Below are positions 56,035 to 64,000 of a stretch of 64,000 nt of DNA, piece by piece. Origin of the DNA: PALSA-612 sp963776375 (lineage in GTDB: Bacteria > Actinomycetota > Thermoleophilia > Gaiellales > Gaiellaceae); contig CAVZMF010000002.1 of assembly GCA_963776375.1 (NCBI GenBank), positions 1,240,001 through 1,304,000 on the forward strand. Direction: 5' to 3'. Within the stretch, counting starts at the first letter, position 1. The number at the start of each line of letters is the position of its first letter. The position numbers and the translations under genes are program-made. The notes under the pieces are model-generated. The model did no database searches. It was not told the origin of the DNA and saw only the letters and a program-made list of their open reading frames with translations.

Positions 56035-56981
56035 AGCGTGAGGGCCGTCCAGGCCTCCTTCCGCCCGGGAACGTCGTAGCCGAACACGTCCGGGTCCGAC
56101 CCGACCTGCTCGGCCAGCTCCAGGGCGATTCGCTGGACGACGACGGTCAGAGGGAAGATCGACAGCGGCTCCGGCAGCCCCGTCTCCGAGAGGACGTGCA
56201 CCCGGGCGCCGCAGGCGTCGGCGGCCGCGGCCACGGCGGTGAGCCGCTCGGCGCCGGGCCCGCCGCCGTCGAGACAGACGAGCGCGTCGCGCTCGTCGAT
56301 CGCGACCGACGGGCCGTGGAAGAACTGTTCGACCGACAAGCCCTCGGTCGCGACGCGCGAGGTCTCCCGGACCTTGAGCGCGCCTTCCGCGGCCGTCCAC
56401 TGGTTGGGGCCGGCTCCGATCAGCTCGAGCAGCCGAGGCGGCGGCTCCACTCCGATGTCCCGCTCGAGGGCACCTTCCACGGCGTCGGGCACGTCGTCGA
56501 GCTCGTCGAGTGGCGCCCCGAGCGCACGGGCGAGCTGCGCAAGCCGCATGAGCGCGCCCAGATGGCTGGCCGTGAACGCCGCGCAGCGCTCCTGCTCCAC
56601 GGTCTCGATGTCGACCCCCGGAGAGCCGCGGCCGCCGATGACGACCACCGGCCCGACTCCCTGCTCTTGCAACTGGTCGAGCACCTGCGACGAGAACCGC
56701 TTCGTGTTCCGGTGGCTGAGGACGAGGACGGCGTCGCCCGCGCCCGCCGGCAGGCCGTAGAGGGCGGCGTCCATCGCCTGCACCGCCCGAGCGTCGGCGC
56801 CCGCCTCCCGCAGCAGCCAGACGGCGTGGTTCGCGGCATGCCAGCTCGTGCCGGTGCCGACGGCCACGACCCGGCGGCCGGCGAGCCCCTCGGCCTGCCG
56901 CTCCACCGGGCCCGGATCGGCGAGAAGGGCGCGCAGGTCGTCGGGCTGGCGCCACATCGTGGCGCGCATGACGCTCGTCAC
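56031..56981 (-). CDS. Double-SIS-domain sugar-phosphate isomerase-like protein
   Basis: A 316-residue protein with two SIS domains (about 20-150 and 180-310), like the isomerase half of glucosamine-6-phosphate synthase or AgaS. VAVGTGTSWHAANHAVWLL, VLVLSHRNTKRFSS, KVRETSRVATEGLSVEQFFHG and HVLSETGLPEPLS are the sugar-phosphate-binding features. It has no glutaminase domain, so it would act as an isomerase/deaminase or sugar-phosphate sensor. The GTG start at 56981 overlaps the LivM stop (GTGA); ATG 56969 is an alternative. Its place at the end of a Liv operon is unusual. Confidence 0.8.
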   Translation of the reverse strand: MTSVMRATMWRQPDDLRALLADPGPVERQAEGLAGRRVVAVGTGTSWHAANHAVWLLREAGADARAVQAMDAALYGLPAGAGDAVLVLSHRNTKRFSSQVLDQLQEQGVGPVVVIGGRGSPGVDIETVEQERCAAFTASHLGALMRLAQLARALGAPLDELDDVPDAVEGALERDIGVEPPPRLLELIGAGPNQWTAAEGALKVRETSRVATEGLSVEQFFHGPSVAIDERDALVCLDGGGPGAERLTAVAAAADACGARVHVLSETGLPEPLSIFPLTVVVQRIALELAEQVGSDPDVFGYDVPGRKEAWTALTL

Positions 56982-58147
56982 TCGGCCGACCCCGCTGCCT
57001 GCTCGGAAGCGTCCGCGACCTCGACCGGGGGCGCCGGGGACTCGATGCTGCCGCCCCGCCGGAGCATTCTCGCAGGTGCCCGCTTGACCGCTGCGAGCGA
57101 CCAGTCGCCGGGCCAGGGGATCTCCCTCCCGCCCGTGATTCCGTTCGGCCGCAGGATGAGTGTGAGCAGCAGCACGAGCGCGAGCACGAAATTGGACGTC
57201 CCCGCCGGCGGCTGGACGCCCTCGAGCCCGTTCACCTCCCAACGCCGGAAGCCCTCGTAGACGATGGTCACGAAGTAGCAGCCGACGACGGCGCCGGTCA
57301 CGCTGGTCATGCCGCCGACGACCAGCATCGCGAGCGTCAGCAGGACGATGTTGAAGCCACTGTTGAAGTAGAAGTCGTCGGGACCGAACGTGCCTCCGAA
57401 GTAGTGGCCGTACAGCGCGCCCGAGACGCCGACGACGAATCCCGACAGCACCCAGGCGAGCCCACGCTCCATCGCCACGTGGACGCCGACCGATCTGGCC
57501 GCGCGTTCGTTCTCCCGCGAGCCGCGAAGACGCAGGCCGAAGCGCGACTGCTGGAACGCGAAGGCGACGCTGACGAAGATCAGCGCCCAGATGAAGACGG
57601 AGAACAGCGTGGTCGTCGTCGGCACGCCGATCTGCGTGCTCGTTCCCCGGGTGATCGCCGACGTCTGGACGTCGAAGACGTAGACGATCACGAGGACGGC
57701 GAGCGTCGCGATGCCCGCCTGCACGCCCGAGAGGCGGACGACGGCAGGCGCGGTGATCAGTGCAAGCAGCGCCGCGAACCCCGCCCCGGCCAGCGTCCCC
57801 TGAAGCGCGTTCAGCTGGGCCGGGAAGATCCAGAACTTGAGGAAATGCGGCATGCTCAGGTAGGTGAACTGCTTGATCGCGGTCGGGATCGTGAGCAGGG
57901 CCGACGTGTAGGCGCCGACGGCCATGAAGGCGACGTGGCCGAAGGAGAGCACGCCGGAGTTGCCGCTGAACATCTGCAGCCCGAGCACGACGATCAGCAT
58001 CAGGAACATCTTCGCGGCCGTGTCCGTGTAGACCACGTCGGCGTAGCCGTCGACGAGCGCCCAGGTCATCACGAGCAGGACCGAGAGGAAGAGCGCCGGC
58101 CAGGCTCGCCGCGCGTAGGGCTCGATCGATGCCAGGAAGGAGCTCAC
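56978..58147 (-). CDS. livM: Branched-chain-amino-acid-type ABC importer, permease LivM
   Basis: A 389-residue membrane protein with about ten helices. LQMFSGNSGVLSFGHVAFMAVGAY, SRFGLRLRGSRENERAARSVG, GALYGHYFGGTFGPDDF and GGMTSVTGAVVGCYFV are typical of LivM. A 50-residue hydrophilic tail rich in Pro and Glu follows the last helix (from about 338). It pairs with LivH in the membrane. The GTG start overlaps the LivH stop (GTGA at 58144-58147). The substrate may be an amide or amino acid derivative related to the neighbouring Hyu genes rather than leucine. Confidence 0.88.
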   Translation of the reverse strand: MSSFLASIEPYARRAWPALFLSVLLVMTWALVDGYADVVYTDTAAKMFLMLIVVLGLQMFSGNSGVLSFGHVAFMAVGAYTSALLTIPTAIKQFTYLSMPHFLKFWIFPAQLNALQGTLAGAGFAALLALITAPAVVRLSGVQAGIATLAVLVIVYVFDVQTSAITRGTSTQIGVPTTTTLFSVFIWALIFVSVAFAFQQSRFGLRLRGSRENERAARSVGVHVAMERGLAWVLSGFVVGVSGALYGHYFGGTFGPDDFYFNSGFNIVLLTLAMLVVGGMTSVTGAVVGCYFVTIVYEGFRRWEVNGLEGVQPPAGTSNFVLALVLLLTLILRPNGITGGREIPWPGDWSLAAVKRAPARMLRRGGSIESPAPPVEVADASEQAAGSAE

Positions 58148-59121
58148 AGCCCGCCGCCCTCGGGGGCCGGAGGAGCCCCGCGAACGCGCTTCCACCAGCC
58201 GGAGACCCCGCCGTGGCGCAGCGAGATCAGCCCGTCGGGGAGGAACACGAGGATCGCGATCACGACCAGGAAGGCGAACAGCTGCGTGTGTGACTTGACC
58301 GAGATCGGCAGTGTCGCGCCGAGGAGGTTGATCGTCACGCCGAGCACGAATCCGCCGAGCACCGCGCCCGCCAGGCTGCCGAGGCCCCCGATCACGCCGC
58401 CGACGAACGCGATCAGGAGTGGCCCCTGGCCGATGTCCGGCGCGACCGCGCCAGTGCGGAAGATGAACAGGATGGCGACGGCGGCCGCGAGCAGGCCGGT
58501 GATGCCAAACGCCGAGGAGATCACCCGGTTCGCGCGCACGCCGCAGAGCTGCGCCATGCGGAAATCCTCGCTCGAGGCGCGCAGGTAGATCCCGAGCGTC
58601 GTTCGCTTGAGCAGGAGGGACATGCCGAGGAGCAGCCCGAGCGCGACGACCCACGTCAGCACCTCGAGGTTCGAGATCAAGACGCCGCTGATGTCGTGCT
58701 GGTCCGTGAGCCACGGATACGGGGTGACGCCCTTCTGCACCCCGGTCCCGATCGACGTCGGGCTGATCCCGAGCGCGTCGGTCCAGGCCAGCTCCTGCAG
58801 GGCGTAGCTGACCGCGAAGGACGTAATCAGCAGGGTCACCGCCGAGGCATTGCGGACGGGGCGGAACGCGACCAGCTCCATGAGCAGCGACAGGATCACG
58901 ACCACGAGGATCGTCATCAGGATCATCGCCAGCCAGCCCCAGCTCTGGGTGAAGAACATCGTGTAGGCGCCGGCCATGATCAGCTCGCCGTACGCGAAGT
59001 TCATCAGGCCCATCACGCCGAAGAGCAGCGCAAGCCCTAGGGCCATGAGCGAGAAGAGGCTCCCGTAGGCGATGGAGTCGAGCAGGTACTGGATTAATTC
59101 CGACGGGGTCGCGAACAGCAT
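58144..59121 (-). CDS. livH: Branched-chain-amino-acid-type ABC importer, permease LivH
   Basis: A 325-residue integral membrane protein with about eight helices: YGSLFSLMALGLALLFGVMG, NFAYGELIMAGAY, FRPVRNASAVTLLITSFAVS, SEDFRMAQLCGVRANRV and AFVGGVIGGLGSLAGAVLGG. This is the LivH signature. It is complete and lies nine bases after the LivF stop. No gene for the binding protein (LivJ/K) is present between here and the window edge, so it must lie elsewhere. Confidence 0.9.
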   Translation of the reverse strand: MLFATPSELIQYLLDSIAYGSLFSLMALGLALLFGVMGLMNFAYGELIMAGAYTMFFTQSWGWLAMILMTILVVVILSLLMELVAFRPVRNASAVTLLITSFAVSYALQELAWTDALGISPTSIGTGVQKGVTPYPWLTDQHDISGVLISNLEVLTWVVALGLLLGMSLLLKRTTLGIYLRASSEDFRMAQLCGVRANRVISSAFGITGLLAAAVAILFIFRTGAVAPDIGQGPLLIAFVGGVIGGLGSLAGAVLGGFVLGVTINLLGATLPISVKSHTQLFAFLVVIAILVFLPDGLISLRHGGVSGWWKRVRGAPPAPEGGGL

Positions 59122-59130
59122 GCGGAGCTC

Positions 59131-59841
59131 CTATCCCAGCCCGATGTACGCGGTCTCGAAGTCACCGACCTCGGCCAGTTGCTCGGCCGTGCCCTGAAAC
59201 GCGATCCGCCCGCCCGAGCGCATGACGTAGGTGCGGTCGGCGACCTCGATCGTGCGGGCGGCGTTCTGCTCCACGAGCAGGATCGTCGCGCCCTCGCCCT
59301 TGAGCTCCTCCAGTATGTCGAACACGCGGTCGACGACGAGCGGGGCGAGCCCGAGCGTCGGCTCGTCGAGGAGCAGCAGCTTCGGCCGCGAGAGGAGCGC
59401 CCGGGCGATCGCGAGCTGCTGCTGCTCGCCTCCGGAGAGCGTCGCGGCTCCGCGGTCGAAGAACGCGCCGAGCGTCTCGAAACGCTCGCAGGCCTTCTTG
59501 ATGTCCTCGTCCACCTGCTTGCGGTCCTTCCTGCCCGCAGCGCCGATGCGCAGGTTCTCCCCCACGGACAGCCGGCCGAAGATCCGCCTGTTCTCCGGCA
59601 CGAGCGCAATCCCGCGACGGAGGATCGCGTCTGGAGACAGGCCCTTGATCGACTTGCCCTCGAACCTGATCTCACCCGAGCTCGGCTTGAGGACACCCGT
59701 GATCGCCCACAGGGTGGTGGACTTGCCGGCTCCGTTGTGGCCGACGAGGCCTACGAGCTCACCCTCCTTTACCGAGAGGTTGAGCCGCTGGACGGCAGCG
59801 ACTCGCCCGTAGTGGACGGAGACGTCAGCCAGCTCGAGCAA
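59131..59841 (-). CDS. livF: ABC importer ATPase LivF
   Basis: A 236-residue ATPase. Walker A GHNGAGKST (residues 34-42), Q-loop and family-specific LVPENRRIFGRLSVGENL, signature LSGGEQQQLAIARAL, Walker B LLLLDEPTLGLAP and the H-loop replaced by VEQNA as usual for LivF. With LivG it forms the ATPase pair of the importer. It overlaps the LivG end by 17 bases, and its start has a GGAGCGGAG-like site. Confidence 0.92.
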   Translation of the reverse strand: MLELADVSVHYGRVAAVQRLNLSVKEGELVGLVGHNGAGKSTTLWAITGVLKPSSGEIRFEGKSIKGLSPDAILRRGIALVPENRRIFGRLSVGENLRIGAAGRKDRKQVDEDIKKACERFETLGAFFDRGAATLSGGEQQQLAIARALLSRPKLLLLDEPTLGLAPLVVDRVFDILEELKGEGATILLVEQNAARTIEVADRTYVMRSGGRIAFQGTAEQLAEVGDFETAYIGLG

Positions 59842-60607
59842 TCTCCGCTCCTTTCACGCCCAGGTAGGCGGCGACCACACGCTTGTCGTCGCGGATCTCG
59901 TTCGCGGTTCCGACCGCGATCGTCTTGCCGTAGTCGAGCACCTGGATCCGCTCGCAGACACGGAAGATGATCCGCATGTCGTGCTCGACGAGCAGGACAC
60001 CGCAGCCGTACACCTCGCGCATGTGCGCGATCGTCTGGGTCAGCTCCAGGCTCTCGGCGTCGTCGAGACCCGCGGCAGGCTCGTCGAGCAGGAGGAACTT
60101 GGGCCCGACGGCGACGGCGCGGGCGATGCCGACGCGGCGCTCGTCGCCGTGAGGCAATGCCGAGGCCGGGAGGTGGGCGCGGTGCGCGAGCCCCAAGTTC
60201 TCGAGCAGAGCCGTGGCGCGCTGTCTCGCCTGGCGCCGGTTCAGGCCGCCGCCGAGCGCGCCCAGCTCCACGTTCTCGAACACCGTCAGCCCCGGGAAGG
60301 TGGCCACGTCCTGGAACGTCCTGACCACGCCCGCGGTGGCGAGCTTCTGCGGAGACCAGCCGCTCACGACGGCACCGTCGAGCAGCACGCGTCCGGCGGT
60401 CAGGTCCACGAAGCCGGTGACGGCGTTCATGAACGTCGTCTTGCCGGCGCCGTTCGGGCCGATGAGGCCCATGATCTGGCCCTCCTCGAGCGTCAGGTCG
60501 ACGCCGTCGACCGCCTTGACGCCGGCGTAGTGGACCTTGATCCCCTCCGCCACGAGCGTTCCCGATGCCGAGCCGTTCTCCGGCGTGCTCACCGTCTGGT
60601 CGGTCAT
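59825..60607 (-). CDS. livG: ABC importer ATPase LivG
   Basis: A 260-residue ATPase with Walker A GPNGAGKTT, FQDVATFPGLTVFENVELG, a signature reading LPHGDERRVGIARAV (LivG proteins often have LSYG), Walker B FLLLDEPAAGLDD and LLVEHDMRIIFRVCERI. ATG 60607 is preferred because GGAAGAG precedes it and a promoter lies at 60640-60667; a longer in-frame start at 60667 would begin inside that promoter. It opens the liv-SIS operon. Confidence 0.9.
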   Translation of the reverse strand: MTDQTVSTPENGSASGTLVAEGIKVHYAGVKAVDGVDLTLEEGQIMGLIGPNGAGKTTFMNAVTGFVDLTAGRVLLDGAVVSGWSPQKLATAGVVRTFQDVATFPGLTVFENVELGALGGGLNRRQARQRATALLENLGLAHRAHLPASALPHGDERRVGIARAVAVGPKFLLLDEPAAGLDDAESLELTQTIAHMREVYGCGVLLVEHDMRIIFRVCERIQVLDYGKTIAVGTANEIRDDKRVVAAYLGVKGAEIARAG

Positions 60608-60639
60608 CCGCTCTTCCGCGTCGCTCGCACCCCTGGACG

Positions 60640-60667
60640 ATTTAAGAGAATCGGCCGCGGATTTCAA
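60640..60667 (-). promoter_or_regulatory. Predicted promoter of the liv-SIS operon
   Basis: On the minus strand TTGAAA (60667-60662) and TTAAAT (60645-60640) are 16 bases apart, in the gap between the SDR and livG. Transcription would start near 60633, leaving a 26-base leader with a GGAAGAG ribosome site. Confidence 0.55.
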
Positions 60668-60676
60668 ACCCCCTGC

Positions 60677-61428
60677 TCACTGCGCGGCCCAGCCCCCGTC
60701 GACGAGGATGCTCTCGCCGTGGATGTAGCGGGCGGCGTCGGAGGCGAGAAACACGGCGACCGGGGCGATGTCCTCGACGACGCCGACCCGGCCGTACGGC
60801 GTCCGCTCGATCATCGTCCGCTCGTACTCTGGCGACTCGAAGAACTCCGCGTTCATCGGGGTGTGGATGTTGCCGGGAGCGATCGCGTTCACGCGGATCC
60901 CCATGGGAGCGAGCTCCATCGCCAGCGACTTCGTGATCAGCTCGATCGCGCCCTTCGTCCCGCAGTAGGCGGTCGAGCTCGGGAAGCCGACGTGCCCGGC
61001 GATCGAAGAGACGAAGATCGACGGCCCCGTCCGGCTGCAGGTGGGGCAGCGCCGCCTGCGTGAGGGCGTAGGGCGCGCGCACGTTGACGCGGAACTGCTC
61101 GTCGAAGTCCTCGAGCGGCGCGTCCGCGAACGGCTTGGGCCAGAAGATGCCGGCCGAGTGGACGAGCACGTTCAGTCCGCCGAACGGCGTCGATCGTCTC
61201 CGCCACGATCTTCGCGGGCGCGTCGTCGTCTGCGAGGTCCGCGACGACGACATGCCACTCGCCGCACGGCTCGGCGCAGAGGCGGAGCCGCTCCTCGTCC
61301 CGCCCCGTGAGCACGACCCGCGCGCCCGCGTCCGAGAGCGCCTGCGCGATCGCCGTGCCGATCCCCGAGCTGGCACCGGTGACGACGGCCACCTTCCCGT
61401 CGAGCGAGAAGTCGGGGAACCGCGTCAT
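60677..61428 (-). CDS. Short-chain dehydrogenase/reductase, two frameshifts
   Basis: About 250 residues: FSLDGKVAVVTGASSGIGTA, a frame change near 61190, then GLNVLVHSAGIFWPKPFADA, another near 61020, then VSSIAGHVGFPSSTAY with catalytic YCGTK, MELAPMGIRVNAIAPGNIHT and ESILVDGGWAAQ. It is a normal SDR after repair. Its first part lies in the same frame as the end of the HyuB gene, with no stop between them, so either the two are fused or a base is wrong near 61430. It precedes the liv promoter. Confidence 0.78.
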
Positions 61429-63195
61429 CGTCCGCTCCGCGAGGCGGGCCGTCTCCCGCTCGTCGACGGTCAGCGAGTCGTCGAGCACCTCGCACTCGAA
61501 GGCGACGCCGTAGATTTCCCGCGCGCGCTCGAAGCCGACGAAACGGCTGAGGACGTCCTCTCGCACGCGTTCCGGCTCGCGCTCGCGCGGGTCGCCGTAG
61601 CCGCCGCCGCCGCTCAGGCAGGTGCCCGAGGAGCTCGCCCGGCTCGAGCACGACCTGGGCGATCGGCTCGCAACTCCACCTCTCCCCCGCCCTCGTCCAC
61701 CTTGAACGCGACCGACGGCGCCGCGGTGCCGCCGCCCTGCGTGCCGCGCGGCGGATGGTGGTGGCCGTCGGTGACGTAGGCGGCCGTCATCGGATCGCGC
61801 TTCGGGCCGAACGCCACCCGGGTGCCCGGCGCGCCCCGCCGTCGGCCGGCACCTTCCGAGTCGGTCCGGATCCGCACCTCGCGGATTCGGATCGGGTACT
61901 TCTGCTCGTCGATCTCGACGCTGTCGCGGAACATCAGCCCGTTCGTGACCGAGTTGCCGTAGGTGACCCAGCCGTCGTGCTCCGGGCCCGCCGGTCCGCC
62001 CTGCGAGCCGAGGAACTTCTGGTTCACGTACGGGCTCGCGCCCTTGCGCCAGTCGTCGCCGGAGACGACGGCGAAGCCCGGGCCGATGCCGCAGGCGCCC
62101 TCGGCGAGGCCGTAGCCGTCCCAGGCGTCGGCGATCGTGCGCTGCGTCGTGACCACCAGCCGCTCGCCGACGTTCGTCGTCGCGACCGAGCACGAGTGCG
62201 GGAAGCGCGGGATGCCGACCACGCAGTTCTCGCGCAGCTTGACCTTCACGCGCCTGAACGTGCCGGCGTTGTGCGGGATGTCCGGGTCGATCGAGTTGAA
62301 GATGCCCGTCAGGCAGTTGTTCATCGCGCACGTGCGCGACTCGTTGACGCCCGCCGGCAGGCAGTCGATGTTGTCGGTCAGGTCCGACCTCGATCATCCC
62401 CGCCTCGGGGTCGATCGTGATCGAGACCCGGACGGGGATGCCGTCCGGGCGCCGGACCGAACGGGTCGTGCATGCCCTCGCCGACGATCGTGCCCGCGGG
62501 CATCGTCGAGATCACGTGCGCGACCCGCCGCTCCGAGTAGTCGAACCACTCCTCGACGAACTCCGTCGAGCGTCTCTGAGCCGTACTTCCCGCACAGCTC
62601 CTCGAGGCGAGCCTCGCCGATGCGCGCCGCGCCGACCATCGCCAGGTAGTCCCCGTACCACTGGTCGGGAACGCGGATGCGGCGGCGGCACATGCGGATC
62701 ACGTCGTCGATGTCCGCGGTAGTCGCGCTGCACGCGGACGGCCGGGAAGATCAGGCTGCCCTCCTCGTACACGTCGCGCGCATAGGGCATGTACGTGGTC
62801 GGCTGGGCGTTGCCGCAGTCTGCCTGGTGCGCCTTTGCCGCGGCGGTGAACACGTGCCGGCCCTCCCAGAAGACGGGCACGAGGATCACGTGATCGGCCG
62901 GGTGCGTGTTGCCGAGGTAGGGGTCGTTGTGGAGGAAGGCGTCGCCCTCGGTCAGGTCGTCGTGAAGGTCGGTGACGGCCTCGGCCAGGAACTCCATGCC
63001 GATCACGTGCACGGGCAGGCCCTCGGCGGACGCGAGCAGGCGATTGTCGGCGGTGATCAACGCGCACGAGAAGTCGCGGGCCATGTTCAGAACCGCCGAG
63101 CGGCCGGTGCGGAGGAGGGTGTTCTCCATCTCGCGCACGATCGAGTCCAGCCGGTTCGCGATCACCGCGAGGGGCACGGGGTCGAAGCCGCTCAC
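61425..63195 (-). CDS. hyuB: Hydantoinase/oxoprolinase B-type subunit (pair 4), frameshifted
   Basis: About 590 residues: FDPVPLAVIANRLDSIVREME, LTEGDAFLHNDPYLGNTHPAD, then frame changes near 62715, 62575 and 62450, then NNCLTGIFNSIDPDIPHNAG, SVATTNVGERLVVTTQRT, SEGAGRRRGAPGTRVAFG, a break near 61625 and the end GGGGYGDPREREPERVREDV. The GTG start overlaps the HyuA stop (GTGA at 63192-63195). The exact 3' end is uncertain because the frame runs on into the SDR; a shifted frame would stop at TGA 61427-61425. Confidence 0.8.
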
Positions 63196-64000
63196 GCGAG
63201 GGCCGCCTCCCGCATCGAGGACGACGCTGCAGCGTCTCGCGACAGCTCGAGCAGGTAGTTGCCGAGCGGCGTGACGGTTGCGGTGGATCCCGGGATAGAC
63301 GACGACGGTCGTGGTCGGCTCGCGGATCACCGCCGGGCCCTCGATCCTCGCGCCGGCCGGGAGGGCATCGCCCTCGTAGCCGAGGGACGCGGCGCGAGGC
63401 CGGTCTCCCGGAAGTACGCGTCGGCCGTTGCCTCCGCCTCTCCGGAGCCGCCGGTGGCGGCTGCGCGCGGCCGCAGCTCCGGCTTCTCGAGCACGGCCGT
63501 CGCCCGCGCCTTCCAGAGCAGGCACTCGAGGTACTGGCCCGGCTCGCGCACGGCGAAGATCCGCTCGTGCGTGTCGTGGAACGCCTCCTCGACGCGCGCA
63601 CGTCCTCGTCCGTCTCGAGCCGCCGCGGGACGGGCACGTCGAGCTCCCAGACCTGTGCCCGGTAGCGCGCCTCGACCAGGAAGTCCTTGCGCGTCCCGGT
63701 CACCGGCAGCGAGTCGGCGAGGCCCGCAATGAACGCGTCGGCCTGCGCGTCGACGTCCGCCAGCGCCTCGTTCACGGCGACGCGGTCGAGCGAGCGGGTC
63801 TCCGCGTAGCGGCTGTGCGAGAACTCCGACATGATGTCCGAGAAGAGCGCGCCGCAGGCCGAGAGCGCACTCGCGGTCGAGGGCAGCAGCACGCGGCGGC
63901 AGCCGAGCTCGCGTGCGATCGGGACGACGTTCAGGCCGGAGGCGCCGCCGCCGGCCACTATCGTCACCTCGCGCGGGTCGATGCCCTGCGCGATCGTGAT
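63192..64000 (-). CDS. hyuA: Hydantoinase/oxoprolinase A-type subunit (pair 4), C-terminal part
   Basis: Only the C-terminal 270 or so residues are in the window; the N-terminal ATPase part lies beyond base 64000. GIDPREVTIVAGGGASGLNV, LGCRRVLLPSTASALSACGA, MSEFSHSRYAETRSLDRV and the terminal REPTTTVVVYPG, with NYLLELSRDAAA, match HyuA C-domains. Frame changes near 63600, 63400 and 63270 break it. It is the upstream partner of the HyuB at 61425 and belongs to the same minus-strand run. Confidence 0.8.

Noticed and set aside
1..64000. Mobile elements, integrases, tRNA-linked attachment sites, phage or defence genes
   Set aside because: I searched both strands for transposase, integrase, toxin-antitoxin or restriction motifs and for tRNA-like sequence and saw none; the region looks like chromosomal catabolic operons.

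Overview
The window is very GC-rich. Its reading frames use G/C at third positions, GTG and TTG starts are common, and operon genes are packed with ATGA/GTGA/TGATG stop-start overlaps. It carries six luciferase-like (LLM) flavin/F420 oxidoreductases, a class III nucleotide cyclase receptor and several apparently leaderless starts. Together these suggest a soil-type actinobacterium, possibly a Thermoleophilia-like lineage; this is inference, since there is no rRNA or marker gene to test it. No tRNA, rRNA, CRISPR array, insertion sequence or phage gene was seen, and no gene-free stretch exceeds 300 bases. About 20 genes carry single-base frameshifts at otherwise conserved positions, several in G/C runs. 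I read most of these as sequence errors and give repaired gene spans.

Layout. (1) 1-6559, minus: an eight-gene run from a short-chain dehydrogenase (SDR) through an M24 peptidase, a bicupin, E1-alpha and lipoyl-fused E1-beta of a 2-oxo acid dehydrogenase and an XRE-cupin regulator to a core-deleted alpha/beta hydrolase and a sulfite-oxidase-like enzyme. (2) 6730-13320, plus: an amidohydrolase, then a complete sugar-type ABC importer (promoter, binding protein, hairpin, ATPase, permease) and a MetE-like zinc methyltransferase. (3) 13325-17071: an SDR divergent from two LLM oxidoreductases and an LhgO-like FAD oxidase. (4) 17196-20315: a receptor-like fusion of adenylate cyclase, one membrane helix, a YVTN-type beta-propeller and an oligopeptide-binding-protein domain. 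(5) 20356-22581: an SDR and an aldehyde dehydrogenase.

(6) 22585-40056, minus: a 14-gene operon-like run with two hydantoinase/oxoprolinase (HyuA/HyuB) pairs, a three-subunit molybdenum hydroxylase, an LLM oxidoreductase, a class III aminotransferase/aminomutase, a tiny zinc-finger protein, a possible acetoacetate-decarboxylase-fold protein, a transporter, two SDRs and a BKACE (beta-keto acid cleavage) enzyme. It reads like a pathway for ring hydroxylation, ring opening and chain cleavage of a nitrogen-containing compound. (7) 40083-43460, plus: a SnoaL-like protein, a nitrilase-family amidase and an array of six RidA-like units arranged as two copies of a three-unit set. (8) 43457-49463: a phenylacetate-CoA-ligase-like gene on minus, divergent from an LLM gene and a second molybdenum hydroxylase.

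(9) 49458-52137, minus: two LLM oxidoreductases flanking two small REDY-like proteins. (10) 52264-56034, plus: a third HyuB/HyuA pair. (11) 56031-64000, minus: a branched-chain-amino-acid-type ABC importer without a binding protein, a double-SIS sugar isomerase-like protein, an SDR and a fourth HyuB/HyuA pair cut by the window edge.

Overall this is a catabolic region that combines uptake systems with repeated sets of ATP-dependent amidohydrolases, molybdenum hydroxylases, flavin monooxygenases and SDRs. The least explained objects are the cyclase-propeller-binding-protein fusion, the RidA array and the 14-gene operon.
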